Shown here one piece after another: positions 9,885 through 21,963 of a DNA stretch of 34,477 nucleotides. How positions within the stretch are numbered: position 1 is the stretch's first letter; each line of letters begins with the position of its first letter. The notes beneath the pieces are model-generated. The model was not told the DNA's origin. It did not search any database and saw only the letters and a list, made by a program, of their open reading frames with translations. Both the position numbers and the translations under genes were made by a program. Origin of the DNA: Liolophura sinensis (Eukaryota; Mollusca; Polyplacophora; Chitonida; Chitonidae). The stretch is from positions 1 to 34,477 of the forward strand of contig NW_027018371.1 of NCBI RefSeq assembly GCF_032854445.1. The letters are read 5' to 3'.

Positions 9885-10433
9885 TCTTACTTCTAAGTCC
9901 TACACAATCTCAATGTCTTTATCTACGTGTAGAAAAACCACACCATTTGTACATAAAAAACACAAGGTACTTGATACAGTCTGCTGTAAAAAGTACAACT
10001 CACCACAGGCCCACATGAATAAGGTGCCAAAAGATGCGGAATTGAGCCAGGCATCGGCAGCTGTTGACAAATTGCAAATTTCCCTGGTTTCCATGGAGTA
10101 AGAGCCGTTGTTGGGCACGTGATTATGACATAAATGATCATTCAATTGTCGCTACAGCCAAAAGTATTGGTCGGAGAGCAACGCGGATTGCACCATTCGA
10201 TTTCTCGTCACAAAATACGTCGGATTAGCCTCGTACTAGTAGCACTGGAACAGTTTTTTCCAATTTTGCATTTTTGCCTGGTCTTTTTGTTAATTGAAAC
10301 CGGCTACACTGTACTCTGTACAATCGCGACTGGTCATTACTATATTCAACTTTGACTATAAGTTATGTGCCCTTCGGTAGCCCAGAAGACCTGAAATCTT
10401 TGGGCTAAGCCCATTTAACTCACCCAGCAATTG
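9885..10433. repeat. Monomer 19 (class a, mosaic)
   Basis: The 5' part (cctacacaatc, caccacaggccc, gacaaattgc) matches monomer 12. The 3' part (gttgttgggcacg, ggattgcacc, cctcgtactag) matches monomers 1 and 5. The switch lies between about 10068 and 10111. Confidence 0.93.
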
Positions 10434-10983
10434 TCTTACTTCTAAGTCCAAGACAATCTCAATGTCTTTATCTACGTGTAGAAAAACCAGACCATTTGTA
10501 CATAAAAAAACACAAGGTACTTGATACAGTCTGCTGTAAAAAGTACAACTAAACACTGACCCACATTTATAAGGTGCCAAAAGATGCGGAATTGGGCCAG
10601 GCATCGGCAGCTGTTAAAAAATTGCAAATATCCCTGGTTTCCATGGAGTAAGAGCCGTTGCTGGGCACGTGATTATGACATCAATGATCATTGAATTGTC
10701 GCCACAGCCAAAAGTATTGGTCGGAGAGCAACGCGGTTTGCACTATTCGATTTCTCGTCACAAAATACGTCGGATTAGCCTCTTACCAGCAGCACTGGAA
10801 CAGTTTTTCCACTTTTGCATTTTTGCCTGGTCTTTTTGTTAATTGAAACCGGCTACACTGTACTCTGTACAATCGCGACTGGTCATTACTATATTCAACT
10901 TTTGACTATAAGTTATGTGCCCTTCGGTAGCCCAGAAGACCTCAAATCTTTGGGCTAAGCCCATTTAACTCACCCAGCAATTG
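10434..10983. repeat. Monomer 20 (class c, 550 bp)
   Basis: Has cagaccat, a seven-A run in acataaaaaaacac, gcactattcg and a gacctc tail. With monomer 21 it forms a pair resembling monomers 22-23. Confidence 0.95.
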
Positions 10984-11532
10984 CCTTACTTCTAAGTCCA
11001 AGACAATCTCAATGTCTTTATCTACGTGTAGAAAAACCACACCATTTGTACGTGAAAAACACAAGGTACTTGATACAGTCTGCTGTAAAAAGTACAACTG
11101 AACACTGACCCACTTCAGTAAGGTGCCAAAAGATGCGGAATTGAGCCAGGCATCGGCAGCTGTTGAAAAATTGCAAATTTCCCTGGTTTCCATGGAGTAA
11201 GAGCCGTTGCTGGGCACGTGATTATGGCATAAATGATCATTCAATTGTCACTACAGCCAAAAGTATTGGTCGGAGAGCAACGCGGTTTGCACCATTCGAT
11301 TTCTCGTCACAAAATACGTCGGATTAGCCTCTTACTAGTAGCACTGGAACAGTTTTTCCACTTTTGCATTTTTGCCTGGTCTTTTTGTTAATTGAAACCG
11401 GCTACACTGTACTCTGTACAATCGCGACTGGTCATTACTATATTCAACTTTTGACTATAAGTTATGTGCCCTTCGGTAGCCCAGAAGACCTGAAATCTTT
11501 GGGCTAAGCCCATTTAACTCACCCAGCAATTG
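10984..11532. repeat. Monomer 21 (class b)
   Basis: Has cacaccatttgtacgtg, ggcataaatgatcattc, tgtcactac and a gacctg tail. Close to monomers 23 and 28. Confidence 0.95.
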
Positions 11533-12081
11533 TCTTACTTCTAAGTCCAAGACAATCTCAATGTCTTTATCTACGTGTAGAAAAACCAGACCATTTGTAC
11601 ATAAAAAACACAAGGTACTTGATACAGTCTGCTGTAAAAAGTACAACTAAACACTGACCCACATTTATAAGGTGCCAAAAGATGCGGAATTGGGCCAGGC
11701 ATCGGCAGCTGTTAAAAAATTGCAAATATCCCTGGTTTCCATGGAGTAAGAGCCGTTGCTGGGCACGTGATTATGACATCAATGATCATTGAATTGTCGC
11801 CACAGCCAAAAGTATTGGTCGGAGAGCAACGCGGTTTGCACCATTCGATTTCTCGTCACAAAATACGTCGGATTAGCCTCTTACCAGCAGCACTGGAACA
11901 GTTTTTCCACTTTTGCATTTTTGCCTGGTCTTTTTGTTAATTGAAACCGGCTACACTGTACTCTGTACAATCGCGACTGGTCATTACTATATTCAACTTT
12001 TGACTATAAGTTATGTGCCCTTCGGTAGCCCAGAAGACCTAAAATCTTTGGGCTAAGCCCATTTAACTCACCCAGCAATTG
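11533..12081. repeat. Monomer 22 (class c)
   Basis: Has cagaccatttgtacataaaaaac and a gaccta tail. Its 3' part is the left edge of the 2,745-bp duplication. Confidence 0.95.
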
Positions 12082-12630
12082 CCTTACTTCTAAATCCAAG
12101 ACAATCTCAATGTCTTTATCTACGTGTAGAAAAACCACACCATTTGTACGTGAAAAACACAAGGTACTTGATACAGTCTGCTGTAAAAAGTACAACTGAA
12201 CACTGACCCACTTCAGTAAGGTGCCAAAAGATGCGGAATTGAGCCAGGCATCGGCAGCTGTTGAAAAATTGCAAATTTCCCTGGTTTCCATGGAGTAAGA
12301 GCCGTTGCTGGGCACGTGATTATGGCATAAATGATCATTCAATTGTCACTACAGCCAAAAGTATTGGTCGGAGAGCAACGCGGTTTGCACCATTCGATTT
12401 CTCGTCACAAAATACGTCGGATTAGCCTCTTACTAGTAGCACTGGAACAGTTTTTCCACTTTTGCATTTTTGCCTGGTCTTTTTGTTAATTGAAACCGGC
12501 TACACTGTACTCTGTACAATCGCGACTGGTCATTACTATATTCAACTTTTGACTATAAGTTATGTGCCCTTCGGTAGCCCAGAAGACGTCAAATCTTTGG
12601 GCTAAGCCCATTTAACTCACCCAGCAATTG
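12082..12630. repeat. Monomer 23 (class b)
   Basis: Marked by ctaaatccaag and gtacgtg, with a gacgtc tail. No difference from monomer 28 seen. Confidence 0.95.
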
Positions 12631-13179
12631 CCTTACTTCTAAGTCCAAGAAAATCTCAATGTCTTTATCTACGTGTAGAAAAACCACACCATTTTTACAT
12701 GAAAAACACAAGGTACTTGATACAGTCTGCTGTAAAAAGTACAACTGAACACTGACCCACTTCAGTAAGGTGCCAAAAGATTTGGAATTGAGCCAGGCAT
12801 CGGCAGCTGTTGACAAATTGCAAATATCCCTGGTTTCCATGGAGTAAGAGCCGTTGCTACGCACGTGATTATGGCATAAATGATCATTGAATTGTCGCTA
12901 CAGCCAAAAGTATTGGTCGGAGAGCAACGCGGTTTGCACCTTTCGATTTTTCGTCACAAAATACGTCGGATTAGCCTCTTACTAGTAGCACTGGAACAGT
13001 TTTTCCACTTTTGCATTTTTGCCTGGTCTTTTTGTTAATTGAAACCGGCTACACTGTACTCTGTACAATCGCGACTGGTCATTAATATATTTAACTTTTG
13101 ACGATAAGTTATGTGCCCTTCGGTAGCCAAGAAGACGTCAAATCTTTGGGCTAAGCCCATTTAAGTCACCCAGCAATTG
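12631..13179. repeat. Monomer 24 (class b)
   Basis: Has aagaaaatc, catttttacatg, agatttggaattg, cacctttcg, tattaatatattt and ttaagtcac. No difference from monomer 29 seen. Confidence 0.95.
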
Positions 13180-13728
13180 CCTTACTTCTAAGTCCAAGAC
13201 AATCTCAATGTCTTTATCTACGTGTAGAAAAACCACACCATTTGTATGTGAAAAACACAAGGTACTTGATACAGTCTGCTGTAAAAAGTACAACTGAACA
13301 CTGACCCACTTCAGTAAGGTGCCAAAAGATGCGGAATTGAGCCAGACATCGGCAGCTGTTGAAAAATTGCAAATTTCCCTTGTTTCCATGGAGTAAGAGC
13401 CGTTGCTGGGCACGTGAATATGGCATAAATGATCATTCAATTGTCACTACAGCCAAAAGTATTGGTCGGAGAGCAACGCGGTTTGCACCATTCGATTTCT
13501 CGTCACAAAATACGTCGGATTAGCCTCTTACCAGCAGCACTGGAACAGTTTTTCCACTTTTGCATTTTTGCCTGGTCTTTTTGTTAATTGAAATCGGCTA
13601 CACTGTACTCTGTACAATCGCGACTGGTCATTACTATATTCAACTTTTGACTATAAGTTATGTGCCCTTCGGTAGCCCAGAAGACCTGAAATCTTTGGGC
13701 TAAGCCCATTTAACTCACCCAGCAATTG
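13180..13728. repeat. Monomer 25 (class b)
   Basis: Has tttgtatgtg, ccagacatcgg, cccttgtttcc and cacgtgaatatgg. No difference from monomer 30 seen. Confidence 0.95.
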
Positions 13729-14277
13729 TCTTACTTCTAAGTCCAAGACAATCTCAATGTCTTTATCTACGTGTAGAAAAACCAGACCATTTGTACGTGA
13801 AAAACACAAGGTACTTGATACAGTCTGCTGTAAAAAGTACAACTGAACACTGACCCACATTTATAAGGTGCCAAAAGATGCGGAATTGGAACAGGCATCG
13901 GCAGCTGTTAAAAAATTGCAAATATCCCTGGTTTCCATGGAGTAAGAGCCGTTGCTGGGCACATGATTATGACATCAATGATTATTGAATTGGCGCCACA
14001 GCCAAAAGTATTGGTCGGAGAGCAACGCGGTTTGCACCATTCGATTTCTCGTCACAAAATACGTCGGATTAGCCTCTTACCAGCAGCACTGGAACAGTTT
14101 TTCCACTTTTGCATTTTTGCCTGGTCTTTTTGTTAATTGAAATCGGCTACACTGTAGTCTGTTCAATAGCGACTGGTCATTACTATATTCAACTTTTGAC
14201 TATAAGTTATGTGCCCTTCGGTAGCCCAGAAGACCTAAAATCTTTGGGCTAAGCCCATTTAACTCACCCAGCAATTG
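13729..14277. repeat. Monomer 26 (class c with b-like start)
   Basis: The variable segment opens with b-type gaacactg but ends in c-type catttataag. Has ggaacagg, an E-box changed to CACATG, and ctgtagtctgttcaatagcg. Same as monomer 31. Confidence 0.95.
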
Positions 14278-14826
14278 TCTTACTTCTAAGTCCTAGACAA
14301 TCTCAATGTCTTTATCTATGTGTAGAAAAACCACACCATTTGTACATGAAAAACACAAGGTACTTGATACAGTCTGCTGTAAAAAGTACAACTAAACACT
14401 GACCCACATTTATAAGGTGCCAAAAGATGCGGAATTGGGCCAGGCATCGGCAGCTGTTAAAAAATTGCAAATATCCCTGGTTTCCATGGAGTAAGAGCCG
14501 TTGCTGGGCACGTGATTATGACATCAATGATCATTGAATTGTCGCCACAGCCAAAAGTATTGGTCGGAGAGCAACGCGGTTTGCACCATTCGATTTCTCG
14601 TCACAAAATACGTCGGATTAGCCTCTTACCAGCAGCACTGGAACAGTTTTTCCACTTTTGCATTTTTGCCTGGTCTTTTTGTTAATTGAAACCGGCTACA
14701 CTGTACTCTGTACAATCGCGACTGGTCATTACTATATTCAACTTTTGACTATAAGTTATGTGCCCTTCGGTAGCCCAGAAGACCTAAAATCTTTGGGCTA
14801 AGCCCATTTAACTCACCCAGCAATTG
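14278..14826. repeat. Monomer 27 (class c, recombinant at duplication junction)
   Basis: The 5' end (tcctagac, ctatgtgtag, tacatgaaaa) matches monomer 32. The rest (ctaaacactg through the gaccta tail) matches monomer 22. The switch lies between 14348 and 14386. Confidence 0.95.
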
Positions 14827-15375
14827 CCTTACTTCTAAATCCAAGACAATCTCAATGTCTTTATCTACGTGTAGAAAAACCACACCATTTGTACGTGAAA
14901 AACACAAGGTACTTGATACAGTCTGCTGTAAAAAGTACAACTGAACACTGACCCACTTCAGTAAGGTGCCAAAAGATGCGGAATTGAGCCAGGCATCGGC
15001 AGCTGTTGAAAAATTGCAAATTTCCCTGGTTTCCATGGAGTAAGAGCCGTTGCTGGGCACGTGATTATGGCATAAATGATCATTCAATTGTCACTACAGC
15101 CAAAAGTATTGGTCGGAGAGCAACGCGGTTTGCACCATTCGATTTCTCGTCACAAAATACGTCGGATTAGCCTCTTACTAGTAGCACTGGAACAGTTTTT
15201 CCACTTTTGCATTTTTGCCTGGTCTTTTTGTTAATTGAAACCGGCTACACTGTACTCTGTACAATCGCGACTGGTCATTACTATATTCAACTTTTGACTA
15301 TAAGTTATGTGCCCTTCGGTAGCCCAGAAGACGTCAAATCTTTGGGCTAAGCCCATTTAACTCACCCAGCAATTG
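14827..15375. repeat. Monomer 28 (class b)
   Basis: Second copy of monomer 23 at +2,745 bp, with the same ctaaatccaag marker. Confidence 0.95.
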
Positions 15376-15924
15376 CCTTACTTCTAAGTCCAAGAAAATC
15401 TCAATGTCTTTATCTACGTGTAGAAAAACCACACCATTTTTACATGAAAAACACAAGGTACTTGATACAGTCTGCTGTAAAAAGTACAACTGAACACTGA
15501 CCCACTTCAGTAAGGTGCCAAAAGATTTGGAATTGAGCCAGGCATCGGCAGCTGTTGACAAATTGCAAATATCCCTGGTTTCCATGGAGTAAGAGCCGTT
15601 GCTACGCACGTGATTATGGCATAAATGATCATTGAATTGTCGCTACAGCCAAAAGTATTGGTCGGAGAGCAACGCGGTTTGCACCTTTCGATTTTTCGTC
15701 ACAAAATACGTCGGATTAGCCTCTTACTAGTAGCACTGGAACAGTTTTTCCACTTTTGCATTTTTGCCTGGTCTTTTTGTTAATTGAAACCGGCTACACT
15801 GTACTCTGTACAATCGCGACTGGTCATTAATATATTTAACTTTTGACGATAAGTTATGTGCCCTTCGGTAGCCAAGAAGACGTCAAATCTTTGGGCTAAG
15901 CCCATTTAAGTCACCCAGCAATTG
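15376..15924. repeat. Monomer 29 (class b)
   Basis: Second copy of monomer 24 at +2,745 bp, including catttttacatg and the tattaatatattt variant. Confidence 0.95.
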
Positions 15925-16473
15925 CCTTACTTCTAAGTCCAAGACAATCTCAATGTCTTTATCTACGTGTAGAAAAACCACACCATTTGTATGTGAAAAA
16001 CACAAGGTACTTGATACAGTCTGCTGTAAAAAGTACAACTGAACACTGACCCACTTCAGTAAGGTGCCAAAAGATGCGGAATTGAGCCAGACATCGGCAG
16101 CTGTTGAAAAATTGCAAATTTCCCTTGTTTCCATGGAGTAAGAGCCGTTGCTGGGCACGTGAATATGGCATAAATGATCATTCAATTGTCACTACAGCCA
16201 AAAGTATTGGTCGGAGAGCAACGCGGTTTGCACCATTCGATTTCTCGTCACAAAATACGTCGGATTAGCCTCTTACCAGCAGCACTGGAACAGTTTTTCC
16301 ACTTTTGCATTTTTGCCTGGTCTTTTTGTTAATTGAAATCGGCTACACTGTACTCTGTACAATCGCGACTGGTCATTACTATATTCAACTTTTGACTATA
16401 AGTTATGTGCCCTTCGGTAGCCCAGAAGACCTGAAATCTTTGGGCTAAGCCCATTTAACTCACCCAGCAATTG
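15925..16473. repeat. Monomer 30 (class b)
   Basis: Second copy of monomer 25 at +2,745 bp, including tttgtatgtg and cccttgtttcc. Confidence 0.95.
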
Positions 16474-17022
16474 TCTTACTTCTAAGTCCAAGACAATCTC
16501 AATGTCTTTATCTACGTGTAGAAAAACCAGACCATTTGTACGTGAAAAACACAAGGTACTTGATACAGTCTGCTGTAAAAAGTACAACTGAACACTGACC
16601 CACATTTATAAGGTGCCAAAAGATGCGGAATTGGAACAGGCATCGGCAGCTGTTAAAAAATTGCAAATATCCCTGGTTTCCATGGAGTAAGAGCCGTTGC
16701 TGGGCACATGATTATGACATCAATGATTATTGAATTGGCGCCACAGCCAAAAGTATTGGTCGGAGAGCAACGCGGTTTGCACCATTCGATTTCTCGTCAC
16801 AAAATACGTCGGATTAGCCTCTTACCAGCAGCACTGGAACAGTTTTTCCACTTTTGCATTTTTGCCTGGTCTTTTTGTTAATTGAAATCGGCTACACTGT
16901 AGTCTGTTCAATAGCGACTGGTCATTACTATATTCAACTTTTGACTATAAGTTATGTGCCCTTCGGTAGCCCAGAAGACCTAAAATCTTTGGGCTAAGCC
17001 CATTTAACTCACCCAGCAATTG
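16474..17022. repeat. Monomer 31 (class c with b-like start)
   Basis: Second copy of monomer 26 at +2,745 bp, including CACATG in place of the E-box and ctgttcaatagcg. Confidence 0.95.
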
Positions 17023-17571
17023 TCTTACTTCTAAGTCCTAGACAATCTCAATGTCTTTATCTATGTGTAGAAAAACCACACCATTTGTACATGAAAAACA
17101 CAAGGTACTTGATACAGTCTGCTGTAAAAAATACAACTGAACACTGACCCACTTCAGTAAGGTGCAAAAATATGCGGAATTGAGCCAGGCATCGGCAGCT
17201 CTTGAAAAATTGCAAATTTCCCTGGTTTCCACGGAGTAAGAGCCGTTGCTGGGCACGTGATTATGACATAAATGATTATTCAATTGTCACTACAGCCAAA
17301 AGTCTTGGTCGGAGAGCAACGCGGTATGCACCATTGGATTTCTCGCCACAAAATACGTCGGATTAGCCTCTTACCAGCAGCACTGGAACAGTTTTTCCAC
17401 TTTGGCATTTTTACCTGGTCTTTTTGTTAATTGAAACCGGCTACACTGTACTCTGTACAATCGCGACTGGTCATTACTATATTCAACTTTTGACTATAAG
17501 TTATGTGCCCTTCGGTAGCCCAGAAGACGTCAAATCTTTGGGCTAAGCCCATTTAACTCACCCAGCAATTG
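17023..17571. repeat. Monomer 32 (class b, divergent)
   Basis: Starts like monomer 27, then diverges at taaaaaatac. Private changes include ggtgcaaaaatatgc, agctcttg, tccacggag, agtcttgg, ggtatgcacc, ctcgccac and tttggcattt. Confidence 0.95.
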
Positions 17572-18120
17572 TCTTACTTCTAAGTCGAAGACAATCTCAG
17601 TGTCTTTATCTACGTGTAGAAAAACCAGACCATTTGTACATAAAAAACACAAGGTACTTGATACAGTCTGCTGTAAAAAGTACAACTGACCACTGACCCA
17701 CATGAATAAGGTGCCAAAAGATGCGGAATTGAGCCAGGAATCGGCAGCTGTTGAAAAATTGCAAATATCCCTGGTTTCCATGGAGTAAGAGCCGTTGCTG
17801 GGCACGTGATTATGACATAAATGATCATTCAATTGTCACTACAGCCAAAAGTATTGGTCGGAGAGCAACGCGGTTTGCACAATTCGATTTCTCGTCACAA
17901 AATACGTCGCATTAGCCTCTTACCAGCAGCACTGGAACAGTTTTTCCAATTTTGAATTTTTGCCTGGTCTTTTTGTTAATTGAAATCGGCTACACTGTAC
18001 TATGTACAATCGCGACTGGTCATTACTATATTCAACTTTTGACTATAAGTTATGTGCCCTTCGGTAGCCCAGAAGACCTGAAATCTTTGGGCCAAGCCCA
18101 TTTAACTCACCCAGCAATTG
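17572..18120. repeat. Monomer 33 (class a)
   Basis: Has aagtcgaag, ctcagtgtc, cagaccat, gaccactg, ccaggaatcgg, cacaattcg, gtcgcattag, tttgaattttt and tgtactatgtac. The dyad loop is CAA. Related to monomers 38 and 42. Confidence 0.95.
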
Positions 18121-18669
18121 TTTTACTTCTAAGTCCTAGACAATCTCAATGTCTTTATCTACATGTAGAAAAACCACACCATTTGTACATAAAAAACACA
18201 AGGAACTTGATACAGTCTGATGTAAAAAGTACAACTTACCACAGACCCACATGAATAAGGTGCCAAAAAATTCGGAATTGAGCCAGGTATCGGCAGCTGT
18301 TGAAAAATTGCAAATTTCCCTGGTTTCCATGGAGTAAGAGCCGTTGCTACGCACGTGATTATGGCATCAATGATTATTCAATTGTCACTACAGCCAAAAG
18401 TATTGGTCGGAGAGCAACGCGGTTTGCACCATTCGATTTCTCGTCACAAAATACGTCGGATTAGCCTCTTACCAGCAGCACTGGAACAGCTTTTCCACTT
18501 TTGCATTTTTACCTGGTCTTTTTGTTAATTGAAATCGGCTACACTGTACTCTGTACAATCGCGACTGGTCATTACTATATTCAACTTTTGACTATAAGTT
18601 ATGTGCCCTTCGGTAGCCCAGAAGACCTAAAATCTTTGGGCTAAGCCCATTTAACTCACCCAGCAATTG
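18121..18669. repeat. Monomer 34 (class a)
   Basis: Begins ttttacttct. Has ctacatgtag, aaggaacttg, gtctgatgt, cttaccacag and aaaaaattcgg. The aaggaacttg and gtctgatgt pair recurs only in monomer 58. Confidence 0.95.
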
Positions 18670-19218
18670 TCTTACTTCTAAGTGCAAGACAATCTCAATG
18701 TCTTTATCTACGTGTAGAAAAACCACGCCATTTGTACATGAAAAACACAAGGTACTTGATACAGTCTGCTGTAAAAAGTACAACTAAACATTGACCCACA
18801 TGAATAAGGTGCCAAAAGATGCGGAATTGGGCCAGGCATCGGCAGCTGTTGACAAATTGCAAATATCCCTGGTTTCCATGGAGTAAGAGCCGTTGCTGGG
18901 CACGTGATTATGACATCAATGATCATTGAATTGTCGCTACAGCCAAAAGTATTGGTCGGAGAGCAACGCGGTTTGCACCATTCGATTTCTCGTCACAAAA
19001 TACGTCGGGTTAGCCTCTTACCAGCAGCACTGGAACAGTTTTTCCACTTTTGCATTTTTACCTGGTCTTTTTGTTAATTGAAATCGGCTACACTGTACTC
19101 TGTACAATCGCGACTGGTCATTACTATATTCAACTTTTGACTATAAGTTATGTGCCCTTCGGTAGCCCAGAAGACCTGAAATCTTTGGGCTAAGCCCATT
19201 TAACTCACCCAGCAATTG
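18670..19218. repeat. Monomer 35 (a/c hybrid)
   Basis: Has aagtgcaag, cacgccat, c-type ctaaacattg joined to a-type catgaataag, and tcgggttagc. The hybrid segment and cacgccat recur in monomer 48. Confidence 0.95.
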
Positions 19219-19767
19219 TCTTACTTCTAAGTCCAAGACAATCTCAATGTCTTTATCTACGTGTAGAAAAACCACACCATTTGTACATAAAAAACACAAG
19301 GTACTTGATACAGTCTGCTGTAAAAAGTACAACTGACTACAGGCCCACAGGAATAAGGTGCCAAAAGATGCGGAATTTAGCCGGGCATCGGCAGCTGTTG
19401 ACAAATTGCAAATTTCCCTGGTTTCCATGGAGTAAGAGCCGTTGCTGGGCACGTGATTATGACATAAATGATCATTCAATTGTCACTACAGCCAAAAGTA
19501 TTGGTCGGAGAGCAACGCGGTTTGCACCATTCGATTTGTCGTCACAAAATACGTCGGATTAGCCTCTTACCAGCAGCACTGGAACAGTTTTTCCAATTTT
19601 GCATTTTTGCCTGGTCTTTTTGTTAATTGAAATCGGCTACACTGTACTATGTACCATCGCGACTGGTCATTACTATATTCAACTGTTGACTATAAGTTAT
19701 GTGCCCTTCGGTAGCCCAGAAGACGTCAAATCTTTGGGCTAAGCCCATTTAAGTCACCCAGCAATTG
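19219..19767. repeat. Monomer 36 (class a)
   Basis: Has gactacaggccc, acaggaataag, gaatttagccggg, ttgtcgtcac, tgtactatgtaccatc, aactgttgac and ttaagtcac. Partner of monomer 40. Confidence 0.95.
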
Positions 19768-20316
19768 CCTTACTTCTAAGTCCAAGACAATCTCAATGTC
19801 TTTATCTACGTGTAGAAAAACCAGACCATTTGTACATGAAAAACACAAGGTACTTGATACAGTCTGCTGTAAAAAGTACAACTGAAAACTGACCCACTTC
19901 AGTAAGGTGCCAAAAGATTCGGAATTGAGCCAGGCATCGGCAGCTGTTGAAAAATTGCAAATTTCCCTGGTTTCCATGGAGTAAGAGCCGTTGCTGTGCA
20001 CGTGATTATGACATCAATGATCATTCAATTGTCGCTACAGCCAAAAGTATTGGTCGGAGAGCAACGCGGTTTGCACCATTCGATTTCTCGTCACGAAATA
20101 CGTCGGATTAGCCTCTTACCAGCAGCACTGGAACAGTTTTTCCACTTTTGCATTTTTACCTGGTCTTTTTGTTAATTGAAATCGGCTACACTGTACTCTG
20201 TACAATCGCGACTGGTCATTACTATATTCAACTTTTGACTATAAGTTATGTGCCCTTCGGTAGCCCAGAAGACCTAAAATCTTTGGGCTAAGCCCATTTA
20301 ACTCACCCAGCAATTG
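19768..20316. repeat. Monomer 37 (class b)
   Basis: Has cagaccat, tgaaaactg, agattcgg, ctgtgcacgtg and a private cacgaaatacg. Partner of monomer 41. Confidence 0.95.
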
Positions 20317-20865
20317 TCTTACTTCTAAGTCGAAGACAATCTCAATGTCTTTATCTACGTGTAGAAAAACCAGACCATTTGTACATAAAAAACACAAGGT
20401 ACTTGATACAGTCTGCTGTAAAAAGTACAACTGACCACTGACCCACATGAATAAGGTGCCAAAAGATGCGGAATTGAGCCAGGAATCGGCAGCTGTTTAA
20501 AAATTGCAAATTTCCCTGGTTTCCATGGAGTAAGAGCCGTTGCTGGGCACGTGATTATGGCATCAATGATTATTCAATTGTCACTACAGCCAAAAGTATT
20601 GGTCGGAGAGCAACGCGGATTGCACCATTCGATTTCTCGTCACAAAATACGTCGGATTAGCCTCTTACTAGTAGCACTGGAACAGTTTTTCCACTTTTGC
20701 ATTTTTGCCTGGTCTTTTTGTTAATTGAAACCGGCTACACTGTACTCTGTACAATCGCGACTGGTCATTACTATGTTCAACTTTTGACTATAAGTTATGT
20801 GCCCTTCGGTAGCCCAGAAGACCTAAAATCTTTGGGCTAAGCCCATTTAATTCACCCAGCAATTG
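20317..20865. repeat. Monomer 38 (class a)
   Basis: Has gtcgaag, cagaccat, gaccactg, ccaggaatcgg, gctgtttaaaaattg, ggcatcaatgattattc and ctatgttcaac. Partner of monomer 42. Confidence 0.95.
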
Positions 20866-21414
20866 CCTTACTTCTAAGTCCAAGACAATCTCAATGTCTT
20901 TATCTACGTGTAGAAAAACCAGACCATTTGTACATGAAAAACACAAGGTACTTGATACAGTCTGCTGTAAAAAGTACAACTAAACACTGACCCTTATTGA
21001 TAAGGTGCCAAAAGATGCGGAATTGGGCCAGGCATCGGCAGCTGTTAAAAAATTGCAAATATCCCTGGTTTCCATGGAGTAAGAGCCGTTGCTGGGCACG
21101 TGATTATAACATTAATGATCATTGAATTGTCGCCACAGCCAAAAGTATTGGTCGGAGAGCAACGCGGTTTGCACCATTCGATTTCTCGTCACAAAATACG
21201 TCGGATTATTCTCTTACCAGCAGCACTGGAACAGTTTTTCCACTTTTGCATTTTTGCCTGGTCTTTTTGTTAATTGAAATCGGCTACACTGTACTCTGTA
21301 CAATCGCGACTGGTCATTACTATGTTCAACTTTTGACTATAAGTTATGTGCCCTTCGGTAGCCCAGAAGACCTGAAATCTTTGGGCTAAGCCCATTTAAC
21401 TCACCCAGCAATTG
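20866..21414. repeat. Monomer 39 (class c variant, duplication junction)
   Basis: Has gacccttattgataag, ataacattaatgatc, ggattattctc and ctatgttcaac, then a gacctg tail like monomer 35. The crossover interval of the 2,196-bp duplication lies at 21324-21374. Confidence 0.94.
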
Positions 21415-21963
21415 CCTTACTTCTAAGTCCAAGACAATCTCAATGTCTTTATCTACGTGTAGAAAAACCACACCATTTGTACATAAAAAACACAAGGTAC
21501 TTGATACAGTCTGCTGTAAAAAGTACAACTGACTACAGGCCCACAGGAATAAGGTGCCAAAAGATGCGGAATTGAGCCGGGCATCGGCAGCTGTTGACAA
21601 ATTGCAAATTTCCCTGGTTTCCATGGAGTAAGAGCCGTTGCTGGGCACGTGATTATGACATAAATGATCATTCAATTGTCACTACAGCCAAAACTATTGG
21701 TCGGAGAGCAACGCGGTTTGCACCATTCGATTTGTCGTCACAAAATACGTCGGATTAGCCTCTTACCAGCAGCACTGGAACAGTTTTTCCAATTTTGCAT
21801 TTTTGCCTGGTCTTTTTGTTAATTGAAATTGGCTACACTGTACTATGTACCATCGCGACTGGTCATTACTATATTCAACTGTTGACTATAAGTTATGTGC
21901 CCTTCGGTAGCCCAGAAGACGTCAAATCTTTGGGCTAAGCCCATTTAAGTCACCCAGCAATTG
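21415..21963. repeat. Monomer 40 (class a)
   Basis: Second copy of monomer 36. Differs at its first base, at gaattgagccggg, at aaaactattgg and at gaaattggc. Confidence 0.95.

Larger units (their letters stand above)
11604..14348. repeat. Five-monomer tandem duplication, left copy (2,745 bp)
   Basis: The 3' part of monomer 22, monomers 23-26 and the 5' part of 27 recur directly downstream. No difference was found in a visual comparison. The edge is placed by monomer 27, which is monomer-32-like up to G14348 and monomer-22-like from G14386. The junction can lie anywhere in those 38 bases. Confidence 0.92.
14349..17093. repeat. Five-monomer tandem duplication, right copy (2,745 bp)
   Basis: Runs from monomer 27 to the 5' part of monomer 32. 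The ancestral right flank resumes at 17131, where monomer 32 has taaaaaatac instead of taaaaagtac. Confidence 0.92.
19129..21324. repeat. Four-monomer tandem duplication, left copy (2,196 bp)
   Basis: Monomers 36-39 recur as 40-43. Monomer 39 combines ctatgttcaac (as in 43) with a gacctg tail (as in 35), which places the crossover between 21324 and 21374. About ten substitutions and no indels separate the copies. Confidence 0.88.
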
